Origin: Anaeramoeba ignava
Lineage: Eukaryota > Metamonada > Anaeramoebidae
Reading direction: 5' to 3'
Assembly (NCBI GenBank): GCA_028826165.1
Contig: JAPDFW010000135.1
Span: 62,001-126,000, forward strand
DNA: 64,000 nt
The position numbers and the translations under genes are program-made. Numbering within the stretch: the first letter of the stretch is position 1; each line of letters opens with the position of its first letter. Shown piece by piece: positions 54,370 to 64,000 of the stretch. The notes below the pieces were generated by a model that was given only the letters and a program-made list of their open reading frames with translations, was not told where the DNA came from and ran no database searches.

Positions 54370-55040
54370 ATGCTTTCAAACAATTTACCATCAAATTATT
54401 TTTCAAAATTTTTCAATAATTTAATTTACAAACAAACAACACAACAAACAAAAAAAATTCTTTCAGAAAAACCGAAAAAAAAAATTTTGTTTTAGAAACA
54501 ATTCAAAATCGAAGATCAACTAGAGCTTTTAAAAAAAATCAAGTTCCAAAAAAACAAATTGAAACAATAATAAATTCAGCACTTCTTTCCCCATCTTCGC
54601 GAAATCAGCAACCATGGAGAGCCCATATTGTTCGCAACGAAAAGTTATTGCGAGAAATAGGGACACATATCTATGATGAATTATCCCCACAAATTCCTCG
54701 TTTTTCTGAGCGAAAAAAGAAACTTAAGGTTTCAGAAACAGTTTTTTACGATGCTCCAACTGTCATCTTCATAACTATGGACAAATCTAGAGTTGTAACT
54801 GACAGATCCCAAATGGATATCGGTATCTTTCTCGGAATGCTCATTAATTCTGCCCAGTCATTGAAGATTGATTCTATTCCCATTGGAGTTATTTTGCGCA
54901 AACAAGATTATATTCATAAAAAATTATCTTTTAATGATAATGAAGTTTTGAAAGTCGCTTTAGCTTTGGGTTATAAAGATCCTGAGAGGAATATTGTTGA
55001 AAAGAAAGATTTTCTGAGTGAGATTGAATGGGTTAAGTAA
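54370..55040 (+). CDS. Nitroreductase-family flavoprotein; one-base frame break near start
   Basis: FMN-dependent oxidoreductase of the nitroreductase superfamily. Conserved core: ETIQNRRSTRAFKKNQVPKK (the RRS-x-R-x-F FMN site), SALLSPSSRNQQPWRAHIV, DAPTVIFITMDKS, QMDIGIFLGMLINSAQSLKI, and ALALGYKDPE at the C-terminus. From ATG 54370 the frame meets TAG at about 54491. It is off by one base relative to the core, with a ten-A run at 54475-54484 between them. No intron fits because the interval lacks a donor GT. One more A would give a single ORF of about 223 residues with an N-terminal extension of about 40 Asn/Lys/Thr-rich residues, possibly an organelle-targeting region. Common in anaerobic protists. 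Confidence 0.78.
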
Positions 55041-55326
55041 TTTACTTGATTTTTTTTTTGGAATGATTTTGTTCCACTTTTTTTTTTTTAAACAAAATTT
55101 TTTTTGCTTTTTTTTTTTAAAGAAAAATTTTTTTTTCCAATTATTTTATTCCAATTTTTTTTTTGTTAATTTAAAAAAAAGAAAAAAAAAAAGCCTTTAG
55201 ATACATGTTTGTTTTAAAGAAAAATAAGCAAACATCACAAAAAAGGCTAAGATTTATAATTTTTTTTTTCAAAAAAAAAACCAAATCTATTTTCATTTAA
55301 TTTTAATCTATAATTTAATTTTAATT

Positions 55327-57957
55327 CTATTTTCTTTTTTTTAAATTTGTTTCTTGTTTCATTTTTAATTTTTCTTGATGATTTAAAAAACAATCTTGAC
55401 TACAATAAATTTTTGTTAAATTATTTGCTGGACAAAGTGGTCTTGTTAATAAAGTTCCACAATTAAAACATCTATACAAATGTAATCCAATTCCTACTTC
55501 ACAATTCTGTTTTCCAGATGAAAATTGTAATTCTGTATTTGAATTGAATTTATTTGAAATTGGAATTGGAATTGGATTTATTTTTTCAATTAATTTTAAT
55601 TCTTCAAAAAGAGGAACAAAATTAATTTTTTCTTTTTCTTTTTCTTTTTCTTTTTCTTTTTGAATTTGATTTTGATTTTGATTTTGATTTTGATTTTGAA
55701 TTTGATTTTGAATTTGATTTTGATTTTGATTTTGATTTTGATTTAAATTTTGGTTTTGATTTTGATTTTGATTTTGATTTTGATTTTGATTTTGATTTTG
55801 ATTTTGATTTTGATTTTGATTTAAATTTTGATTTTGATTTTGAATTTGAATTTGAATTTGATTTTGATTTTGATTTTGATTTTGATTTTGATTTAAATTT
55901 TGATTTTGATTTTGATTTAAATTTTGATTTTGATTTTGATTTTGATTTTGATTTTGAATTTGATTTTGATTTAAATTTTGATTTTGATTTTGATTTAAAT
56001 TTTGATTTTGATTTTGATTTTGATTTTGATTTTGATTTTGATTTTGATTTTGATTTTGATTTTTATTTTGATTTTGATTATGATTTTGAATTTGGTTTTG
56101 ATTTTGAATTTGAATTTGATTTTGATTTTGATTTTGATTTTGATTTTGATTTTGATTTTGATTTTGATTTTGATTTTGATTTTGATTTTGATTTTGATTT
56201 TGATTTTGATTTTGATTTTGAATTTGATTTTGATTTAAATTTTGATTTAAATTTTGATTTTGATTTTGAATTTGATTTTGAATTTGATTTTGAATTTGAT
56301 TTTGATTTTGATTTTGATTTAAATTTTGATTTTGATTTTGAATTTGAATTTGATTTTGATTTAAATTTTGAATTTTATTTTGAATTTGAATTTGATTTTG
56401 ATTTTGATTTTGATTTTGATTTTGATTTTGAATATCTTTTTCAGTGATATTTTCAATTTCAAAAATTCTCACTTTTCTGTATTCTGCGGTCCAAAAAAAT
56501 TTTTCATAATTAAAATCAGAAAAATTTGAGATTGATTTGAATTCAGGATTAATAGAAGTAAATTTAAAACAGTTTGAATTATCAATAATTTGAAAAAATT
56601 CACCATTTTTTAAAAGAATTGAAGCAGTCATCATTTTTTGGTTAATTATAGAATTTCCCCATTTTGCTTCAACAAAATCTTCAGATGTTGCGAAATTACT
56701 AAGCTTCCAAAAATATTTTTGTTGTTCAATTGAATTTGTTTTATTTTTTTCATAAATATCAATAAGAACTGCTCCAATTCCATTTAGATTTAAATTTTCA
56801 TTTAAATTTTGATTTGTATTTTCATTTGAATTTTCATTTAGATTTTGATTTAAATTTTGATTTGAATTTTGATTTAAATTTAGATTTAAATTTTCATTTG
56901 AATTTTCATTTAAATTTTCATTTAAATTTAGATTTAAATTTTGATTTGAATTTTGATTTAGATTTTGATTTAGATTTTGATTTAAATTTTGATTTGAATT
57001 TTCATTTAAATTTTGATTTAAATTTAGATTTGAATTTTGATTTAAATTTTGATTTAAATTTAGATTTAAATTTTGATTTAAATTTAGATTTAAATTTTGA
57101 TTTAAATTTTCATTTGAATTTTCATTTAAATTTTGATTTAAATTTTGATTTGAATTTTGATTTAAATTTTGATTTAAATTTAGATTTAAATTTTCATTTG
57201 AATTTTCATTTGAATTTTCATTTAAATTTTCATTTAAATTTAGATTTGAATTTTGATTTAAATTTAGATTTAAATTTTGATTTGTATTTTGATTTGTATT
57301 TTGATTTGTATTTTGATTTAAATTTTCATTTAAATTTTGATTTATATTTTCATTTGAATTTTCATTTATATTTTCATTTATATTTTCATTTGAATTTTCA
57401 TTTAAATTTTCATTTAAATTTTGATTTGAATTTTGATTTAAATTTTGATTTAAATTTTGATTTAAATTTTGATTTAAATTTTGATTTGAATTTTGATTTT
57501 GATTTTCATTTAAATTTTGATTTAAATTTTGATTTAAATTTTCATTTAAATTTTCATTTAAATTTTGATTTGAATTTTGATTTAAATTTTGATTTAAATT
57601 TTGATTTGAATTTTGATTTGAATTTTGATTTGAATTTTCATTTAAATTTTGATTTGAATTTTCATTTGATTCAATTTGAAAAACAACTAGTGCTTTTCCA
57701 TATGCTTTTTCTTCTGTATAAATTGTTGGATCTTCTGGATCCTTTGATGTTTTTTCTTTAATATTTGGAAATGAAATACAAAGTATTCTAACTTTTGTTG
57801 ATAAATTATTATTATTATTATTTTGATTTTCATTTTGAATCAAAGAAGGAAATAATAATTTATGATGATATTTATATTTTGTAATAAAAACAGTCGGAAC
57901 TGCACTTTCTTCAGATTCTCCTGAAGTTAAAGAACAATGATTTGCTCTTTTATACAT
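55327..57957 (-). CDS. N/Q-rich protein with C-terminal treble-cysteine zinc cluster
   Basis: At least 876 residues. Three non-repetitive islands are separated by two long repeats: an N-terminal island ([36 protein letters not shown]), a central one ([35 protein letters not shown]) that looks like beta-propeller blades, and a C-terminal one. The C-terminal zinc cluster is [15 protein letters not shown]...[12 protein letters not shown], resembling a MYND-type or TRAPP/HIT-like Cys/His cluster but lacking the final ligands of a full MYND. The frame is open upstream of the ATG at 57957 ([20 protein letters not shown]), so the true start is probably farther out, in the NQ array or in the disrupted region at 58.8-59.6 kb. 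Function unknown. Confidence 0.65.
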   Translation of the reverse strand: MYKRANHCSLTSGESEESAVPTVFITKYKYHHKLLFPSLIQNENQNNNNNNLSTKVRILCISFPNIKEKTSKDPEDPTIYTEEKAYGKALVVFQIESNENSNQNLNENSNQNSNQNSNQNLNQNLNQNSNQNLNENLNENLNQNLNQNLNENQNQNSNQNLNQNLNQNLNQNLNQNSNQNLNENLNENSNENINENINENSNENINQNLNENLNQNTNQNTNQNTNQNLNLNLNQNSNLNLNENLNENSNENSNENLNLNLNQNLNQNSNQNLNQNLNENSNENLNQNLNLNLNQNLNLNLNQNLNQNSNLNLNQNLNENSNQNLNQNLNQNLNQNSNQNLNLNLNENLNENSNENLNLNLNQNSNQNLNQNLNENSNENTNQNLNENLNLNGIGAVLIDIYEKNKTNSIEQQKYFWKLSNFATSEDFVEAKWGNSIINQKMMTASILLKNGEFFQIIDNSNCFKFTSINPEFKSISNFSDFNYEKFFWTAEYRKVRIFEIENITEKDIQNQNQNQNQNQNQIQIQNKIQNLNQNQIQIQNQNQNLNQNQNQNQIQNQIQNQIQNQNQNLNQNLNQNQIQNQNQNQNQNQNQNQNQNQNQNQNQNQNQNQNQNQIQIQNQNQIQNHNQNQNKNQNQNQNQNQNQNQNQNQNQNLNQNQNQNLNQNQIQNQNQNQNQNQNLNQNQNQNLNQNQNQNQNQNQIQIQIQNQNQNLNQNQNQNQNQNQNQNQNQNQNQNQNLNQNQNQNQNQIQNQIQNQNQNQNQNQIQKEKEKEKEKEKINFVPLFEELKLIEKINPIPIPISNKFNSNTELQFSSGKQNCEVGIGLHLYRCFNCGTLLTRPLCPANNLTKIYCSQDCFLNHQEKLKMKQETNLKKRK
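55670..56435. repeat. Coding ATTTTG (NQ) array in the zinc-cluster protein
   Basis: On the minus strand pure CAAAAT with interspersed CAAAATTTAAAT units; encodes poly-NQ with NLNQ and IQ variants. Confidence 0.9.
56795..57670. repeat. Coding 12-mer (NLNQ/NSNE) array in the same gene
   Basis: Unit AATTTAAATCAA on the sense strand, encoding N-L-N-Q, with AATTCAAATGAA (NSNE) variants. The unit length (12) differs from the neighbouring 6-mer array. Reading frame is intact throughout nearly 900 bases, which suggests selection on the protein. Confidence 0.88.
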
Positions 57958-58039
57958 TTGCTTAAAGTCTCTTAAGTTTTGAAATATTGCTCCTTTTTTG
58001 AGTTTTTTAGCTTTTTCACGAAGAATATTTTCATTTTCA

Positions 58040-58720
58040 TTTTCATTTTCATTTAAATTTTGATTTTGATTTTGATTTTGATTTTGATTTTGATTTTGAA
58101 TTTGAATTTCATTTTGATTTTGATTTTGATTTTGATTTTCAATTTGATTTTGATTTTGATTTTGATTTTGATTTTGATTTTGAATTTGATTTAAATTTTG
58201 ATTTTGATTTAAATTTTGATTTTGATTTAAATTTTGATTTTCATTTTCATTTTGATTTTGATTTTGATTTTCATTTTGATTTTGATTTTGATTTTGATTT
58301 TGATTTTGATTTTGATTTTGATTTTGATTTTGATTTTGATTTTGATTTTGATTTTGATTTTCATTTTCATTTTGAATTTGATTTTGATTTTGATTTTGAT
58401 TTTGATTTTGATTTTGATTTTGATTTTGATTTTGATTTTGATTTTGATTTTGATTTTGATTTAAATTTTGATTTTGATTTTGATTTTGATTTTGATTTTG
58501 ATTTTGATTTTGATTTTGATTTTGATTTTGATTTTGATTTTGATTTTGATTTTGATTTTGATTTTGATTTTCATTTTGATTTTGATTTTGATTTTTGATT
58601 TTTGATTTTTGATTTTCATTTGGATTTTGATTTTGATTTAAATTTTGATTTTTGATTTAAATTTTGATTTTTTTGATTTTGATTTTGATTTTGATTTTGA
58701 TTTTGATTTTCATTGAATTG
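58040..58720. repeat. CAAAAT array upstream of the zinc-cluster ORF
   Basis: Sense-strand CAAAAT/GAAAAT array with several five-A units near 58590-58615 and 58650-58675 that shift frame. It links the zinc-cluster ORF to the disrupted propeller-like region. Confidence 0.85.
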
Positions 58721-58764
58721 TGATTCATAAAATCTTTTTTAATTGTTCATCAAAAAACGATTTT

Positions 58765-59611
58765 TTAATGGAAATGGTTGTAAATAATTCTGATCATATT
58801 TTTATCAAGAGGAACAAATTCAGTACCCCTATAATAAAACTCTTGAGGAATAAGCTTCCACAAACAATAATCAGCAATTTCTTCATCATTCAAGTTACAA
58901 AGTGATAATTTTTCTGAATTTTCTAATATTTGGGAAATAAGGATGAGACCAAGTAAAATGATCATCAAGTTGTGAGAATATTTTCCATAATTATTCTCAA
59001 CATGGGTCATTTTTATAAATTCTCCAAATTTATTCCTTGCAGGTCCTAAAATTGATAATGGACCTATTTGTCTTGGTTTAAAAGCAAATTCACCTTTTTC
59101 TATATAAAAAATAGAATCTTGGTTTTGATCAAATGAATTTTTGAGCTTGATGTAATAAATCATCAAATGATTGATCTTCCATTTTGTGAGAATTGGATAA
59201 TTCAAATACGAAAACATATCCTTTAAATCTTGTTGGTAATGTAATTAAACAAAGGGAATCTGGTGAAAAACATGCATCTAAAATTGAAATGCTTTGATCA
59301 TAAAATATAGGTTTCAATTTGAGTGGTGCTCCTGCCACAATTTCCCAAACTACAAAACTTGATTTTCCTTTATAAATCATTCTGTCGACAATTAAAAATC
59401 TGAAATCTGATGAAATGGATATTTTTGGGTTGAATATATTGTAAATTTGCATCCTTGGCAAATTTTAATTTGTGGATATCAATAAATTTTTCTCATCTAC
59501 ACCAAGATCTTTAATTTCAAATTCATTTCCCATGAAATTATCAACTAAATTATTAAAAGAAGAATTTGATTCAATATTTTGATTTTTCTTTTTGAACAAT
59601 TTTTTTTTCAT
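58765..59611 (-). pseudogene. Disrupted beta-propeller-like region (possible 5' part of the zinc-cluster gene)
   Basis: ATG at 59611 opens KKKLFKKKNQNIESNSSFNN and runs to an in-frame TAA at 59467-59465. The same frame then continues as LPRMQIYNIFNPKISISSDF, SSFVVWEIVAGAPLKLKPIF and SILDACFSPDSLCLITLPTR, which resembles WD-type blades. A second break near 59130-59165 moves to another frame (SFDQNQDSIFYIEKGEF, then IADYCLWKLIPQEFYYRGTE). The segment may be the N-terminal part of the 55.3-58.0 kb protein, whose central island also looks blade-like. Broken gene or sequence errors cannot be told apart. Confidence 0.5.
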
Positions 59612-59676
59612 TTTATTTTTGTTTTCTAACTTTTTAGAATAATGTCTTTTTCTTCTATATCAAATGGATAAAATTA

Positions 59677-59898
59677 TCAACAAGAGGATATATTCTCACT
59701 TCTCCTTTTAAGTTTATAATCATTATTATATATATCATCAAATCCTGGATTTTCTTCATCATATCTTAATAATACATGTGGAATATATATTGTGAAAATA
59801 TTACTTTTTGATGAATGTCTTTCAAGAAATATAATTAAATTTTTGGGTTTTCCAAAAATATATTTTGATTTTTGAATGATTTTCAGATTGTGTACCAC
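59677..59898 (-). other. Short open segment, unidentified
   Basis: About 70 codons (PKNLIIFLERHSSKSNIF, LLRYDEENPGFDDIYNND) with a protein-like composition. It could be an upstream exon of the disrupted propeller-like region. No start or splice site can be assigned with confidence. Confidence 0.35.
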
Positions 59899-59924
59899 AA
59901 AAGAATCTTTTTAAGCTAATTTTT

Positions 59925-62900
59925 AATTTATAATTTAATTTATATTTTTATTTATAATTTTAATTTATAATTTTATTTATAATTTTATTTTATAATTTTA
60001 TTTATAATTTAATTTATAATTTTAATTTTATAATTTTATTTATAATTTTATTTATAATTTTATTTATAATTTTATTTATATAATTTAATTTATATTTTTA
60101 TTTATAATAATTTAATTTATAATTTTATTTATAATTTAATTTATAATTTTATTTATAATTTTATTTATAATTTATTTATATTTTAATTTATAATTTTATT
60201 TATAATTTTATTTATAATTTTTATTTAATTTTATTTATAATTTTATTTATAATTTTATTTATGTTTTTAATTTTTATTTTTTTATTTTAATTTATAATTT
60301 TATTTATAATTTTATTTTATATTTATTTTAATTTTTATTTTATTTATAATTTTTATTTATAATTTAATTTATAATTTAATTTATAATTTTATTTATAATT
60401 TAAATTTATAATTTTAATTTATAATTTTTATTTATAATTTTTTTTATAATTTTATTTTATTATGTTTATAATTTTATTTATAATTTAATTTATATTTTAT
60501 TTATAATTTTCTTTATATTTTCATTTATAATTTTAATTTATAATTTTATTTATAATTTTTATTTATAATTTCAATTTTATGATTTAATTTTATAATTTTA
60601 ATTTTTATAATTTTTTATATTTGATTTTATTTTAAATTTAATTTATAATTTTATTTATAATTTTAATTTATAATTTAATTTATAGTTTTTAATTTATAAT
60701 TTAAATTTTAATTTTTATTTTATAATTTAATTTTATTTAATTTATATTTTTATTTTATAATTTAAATTTATAATTTAATTTTTATTTATAATTTAATTTA
60801 TAATTTAATTTATAATTTTATTTATAATTTTTTATTTATAATTTTATTTTATTTAATTTTTTTTTTATAATTTTAATTTATGGTTTTAAATTTATAATTT
60901 TATTTATAATTTAATTTATAATTTTATTTATGATTTTTATTTTATAATTTAATTTATGTTTTTATTTATAATTTCAATTTATATTTTTAATTTATAATTT
61001 TATTTATAATTTTAATTTATAATTTTATTTATAATTTTATTTATAATTTAATTTATAATTTAATTTATATTTTATTTATAATTTTATTTATATTTTTTAA
61101 TTTATAATTTTATTTATAATTTAATTTATAATTTTTATTTATATTTTTAATTTATAATTTAATTTATAATTTTTAATTTTTATAATTTTAATTTATATTT
61201 TATTTATAATTTTAATTTATAATTTAATTTATAATTTTATTTATTTATAATTTTATTTATAATTTTATTTATAATTTTTATTTATAATTTAATTTATGAT
61301 TTTTTATTTATAATTTTTATTTATAATTTAATTTATAATTTAATTTATATTTTAATTTATAATTTATTTATAATTTATTTTAAATTTATTTTTAATTTTG
61401 TTTATAGTTTTTTATTTTATATTTTAATTATAATTTATAATTTTGTTTTATAATTTAATTTATAATTTTTATTTATTTATTATATTTTTATTTATTTTTT
61501 ATTTATAATTTTATTTATAATTTTATTTTATAGTTGAATTTTATAATTTAATTTATAATTGCAATTTTATTTTTTTTTTTGTTTTTAATTTTATAAATTT
61601 TGTTTTTTAATTTTATAGTTTTTTTATTTTTAATTTTATTTATTATTTTTTTTAGTTTTTATATTTTTAATTTATAATTTTATTTTATAATTTTAATTTT
61701 TAATTTTATTTATATAATTTTAAGTTTTTTATTTATTTAGAATTTATTTTCATTTTTTGTTTATAATAATTTATTTATATTTTTTAATTTATTGTTTTTA
61801 TTTATAATTTAATTTATAATTTTTATTTTTATGTTTTTATTTATGATTTTAATTTTATTTTAGATTTTATAATTTTATTTTATAGTTTTTATTTTTTATA
61901 ATTTTATTTATAATTTTTTTATAGTTTTTTATTTTTATTTTGTTTTAATTTTTTTATTTATAATTTTATTTATAATTTATATTTTATAATTTTTTTTATA
62001 ATTTTTAGTTTTATGATTTTTGATTTATAATTTTGTTTTATATTTTTTATTTATGATTTTATTTTATATTTTTTATTTATAAATTTTTATTTATATTTAA
62101 TTTATAATTTTATTTATAATTTTTAATTTATAATTTAATTTATAATTTTTATTTATAAATTTTGTTTACTCAGTTTAGTTTTTTTGTTTATAGTTTTTAA
62201 TTTATAGTTTTTAATTTTACAATTTAATTTATATTTTAATTTATATTTTTATTTATAGTTTTTATTTATAATTTTAATTTATAATTTAATTTATAATTTA
62301 ATTTATAATTTTATTTATAGTTTAATTTTATAATTTTATTTTAATTTTTGTTTATTTTTATTTTAATTTTATAATTTAATTTATAATTTTATAATTTTAT
62401 ATTTATATAATTTTATTTATAATTTTATTTATAATTTTTGTTTATAATTTTATTTATATAATTTTATTTTTATTTTGATTTTATTTAATTTCAATTTTAT
62501 TTTTATTTATAATTTAATTTTTATAAGTTTTTATTTATAATTTTATTTATATTTTTATTTATAATTTTAATTTTAAGTTTTTATTTATAGTTTTTATTTT
62601 TATAGTTTTTTGATTTTATAATTTATTTTATAGTTTTTTATTTATAAGTTTTTATTTTATAATGATTTATTTATAATTTTTATTTATAATTTTAATTTAT
62701 AATTTTATTTATTTATTTATTTTTTTTTATTTATTTTTATGGTTTTTTAATTTATAATTTTATTTTGCCTAATTTTTATTTTATAATTTTGTTTATAATT
62801 TTATTTTATAGTTTTAATTTTATATTTATAATTTTATAATTTTATTTATAATTTTATTTATAATTTTTATTTTTTGTTTATGATTTTATATATTTATTTT

Positions 62901-63325
62901 TTTGTATTTATAATTTATAATTTATAATTTAATTTATAATTTTATTTATAGTTGGTTTATAATTTTTTTTATTATTTAATTTATAATTTTTATTTATAAT
63001 TTAATTTATTATTTTATAGTTTTTTAAGTTTAATTTTCATTTTTTATTTTTAATTTTAATTTCATTTTTTAATTGGTTTTTATTAGTTTAATTTAATTTA
63101 TAATTTTTTTTTTTATTTTTTATTTATAATTTTATTTTATATTTTTAGTTTTTTGTTTTATATTTTTATTTATAAGTTTTATTTATAATTTAATTTTATA
63201 ATTTAATTTATTATAATTTAATTTATAATTTTATTTATAATTTTATTTATAATTTTTATTTATAATTTTTATATAATTTTATTTATAATTTTATTTATAA
63301 TTTTATTTATAATTTTATTTATAAT
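59925..63325. repeat. 3.4-kb degenerate TTTATAATTTTA satellite
   Basis: Variable 10-13 base units around TTTATAATTTTA, with increasing disorder, G insertions and T-run expansions between 61.4 and 63.2 kb. No gene visible inside. It directly follows the RPA70-like N-domain on the minus strand and could be an intron of that gene or intergenic. Confidence 0.85.
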
Positions 63326-63440
63326 TCAAACAAACCTTTAAAAAGGAAATGGTTTTAAAAAGAGTATTCATATAATTTTAACATATTGGAACTTACGAAG
63401 AGAAATAAATTGATAAATATTTAAACAAATAAAAGGAAAT

Positions 63441-63589
63441 TTATAAAAATTGACCATCAGATAATTTCAAAGTAAATCTATCAAAACAAGAAGAATTAAC
63501 CAATTCCAATAATTTGAAGAATAGGTTCTTTAACAGTTTTTCCTTGTACAATATCTATAATTGAACCACTTGTTAAAAGGAGAATTCAT
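63441..63589 (-). pseudogene. RPA1: RPA70 N-terminal domain segment, frame-broken
   Basis: Replication protein A large-subunit N-domain (binds checkpoint partners). After ATG 63589 the sequence reads MNSP, then in another frame LTSGSIIDIVQGKTVKEPI and LQIIGI, then in a third VNSSCFDRFTLKLSDGQF. These match RPA70N (L-x-x-G-A-I, P-I-L-Q-V-I-x-I, Y-R-L-x-x-S-D-G). Two one-base excesses (a T in the TTTT after CC at about 63575-63578, a G at about 63510) break it. The rest of RPA70 is not found before the satellite. The CATTTTT leader is directly upstream. Called broken as written; may be sequence error. Confidence 0.6.
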
Positions 63590-63648
63590 TTTAAATAAAA
63601 ATGAAAAATGAAAAATGAAAAATGAAAAATGAAAAATGATTTTTATTT
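63590..63648 (-). promoter_or_regulatory. CATTTTT leader of the RPA70-like gene
   Basis: On the minus strand five TTTTTCA units precede ATG 63589. It fills the gap to the stop of the upstream gene (63649-63651). Confidence 0.5.
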
Positions 63649-64000
63649 TTAAATTATTTTCAAAATTCTTTTTAATAATTGTGTTGGATTGAAAGGAAAA
63701 GATTCTTTTTGATATGACAGAACTTGATGATTGATAAATACAACTTCATAAATATTTTCTGTATTCCTTCTTTTTCTTCCTTAAATCTTCTTCATCAATT
63801 TTTCTTTTTATTTTATTTAAATTTTTAATTTCAAATAATTTGAATAAAATTTTAAGAAATGAAACAAATAAACTAACACAAGTTCGCTCATTTCCGCGCT
63901 TAGAATCAATCAAGTAATATTGCATGATCGAAACCTAATTTCTTGAGCAAATATTTCAAACATTTTAATTGGTGAAAAATTTAATCTAAAATTTGAAATT
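63649..64000 (-). CDS. 3' end of an unidentified gene
   Basis: Coding-like minus-strand sequence: LIDSKRGNERTCVSLFVSFL, IKRKIDEEDLRKKKK, then in a neighbouring frame ENIYEVVFINHQVLSYQKES and FPFNPTQLLKRILKII-stop at 63649. A one-base shift near 63775 links the two. The 5' part is outside the window. I do not recognise the family. Confidence 0.4.

Noticed and set aside
55180-55250. Imperfect inverted repeat AAAAAGCCTTT...AAAAAAGGCT as a terminator
   Set aside because: Short, widely spaced and between converging genes; such terminators are not expected for nuclear polymerase II genes, so support is too weak.
56814-57761. 315-codon plus-strand ORF of NFDLNF repeats
   Set aside because: Antisense of the 12-mer array in the zinc-cluster protein, which has unique coding islands on the minus strand.
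1-64000. Transposons, LTR elements, tRNA or rRNA genes
   Set aside because: I looked for transposase or reverse-transcriptase motifs, terminal repeats and GC-richer cloverleaf segments and saw none I could support.

Overview
This window comes from an extremely AT-rich eukaryotic nuclear genome. Spliceosomal GT-AG introns, N/Q-rich homopolymeric proteins, short intergenic gaps and a dense set of BTB, TLDc, RCC1, actin-like and Ras-BTB genes all fit an amoeboid protist. The gene mix, plus an anaerobe-type nitroreductase and a reduced-looking set of housekeeping proteins, suggests an anaerobic amoeba of the Anaeramoeba type. That assignment is an inference from gene content; a dictyostelid-like amoeba is the main alternative. 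TAA, TGA and TAG all end genes here, so the code looks standard.

Layout. 1-25.3 kb is a housekeeping block: SAM50 (5'-truncated by the window edge), TCP1/CCT-alpha, TTC1-like TPR protein, a variant DHHC palmitoyltransferase, a LolD-like ABC ATPase, GINS subunit PSF3 (-), an SH3-SH3-RasGAP protein (-), an RWD-F-box-LRR protein, the SNARE Vti1, TSR2, a two-box HMG protein and a nucleotidyltransferase-fold protein (-). 25.8-50.2 kb is a lineage-specific island of BTB-tailed proteins. It holds one intact RCC1-BTB gene with three frameshifted copies and three fragments, two BTB-BACK-TLDc proteins, a TLDc protein without BTB, three near-identical divergent actins, a Ras-BTB-BTB protein and a 1356-residue protein with about ten beta-sandwich repeats and two BTB domains. 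A K/T-type cyclin lies inside it. 50.4-59.6 kb carries a DUF445 membrane protein, an AGFG-type ArfGAP (-), a nitroreductase and an N/Q-rich zinc-finger protein (-) with a disrupted beta-propeller-like region upstream. 59.9-63.3 kb is a degenerate AT satellite. The last 0.7 kb holds the start of an RPA70 N-domain gene (-) and the 3' end of an unknown gene.

Two genome-scale patterns stand out. First, nearly every start codon on both strands is preceded by a T-rich leader containing TTTTTCATTTTT units, which looks like a core promoter or leader signal. Second, the long introns (0.45-2 kb) each consist of their own private simple satellite that runs almost to the splice sites and contains almost no AG dinucleotide. 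Related CAAAAT arrays also sit in coding sequence, where they encode poly-NQ and appear to have slipped frame in several genes.

Reading frames are broken by single-base changes, often in A or T runs, in several otherwise well-conserved genes (TTC1, ABC ATPase, DUF445, nitroreductase, RPA70). These could be sequencing errors in homopolymers or real slippage; the sequence alone cannot decide. The RCC1-BTB copies carry several independent breaks each and are better explained as pseudogenes.
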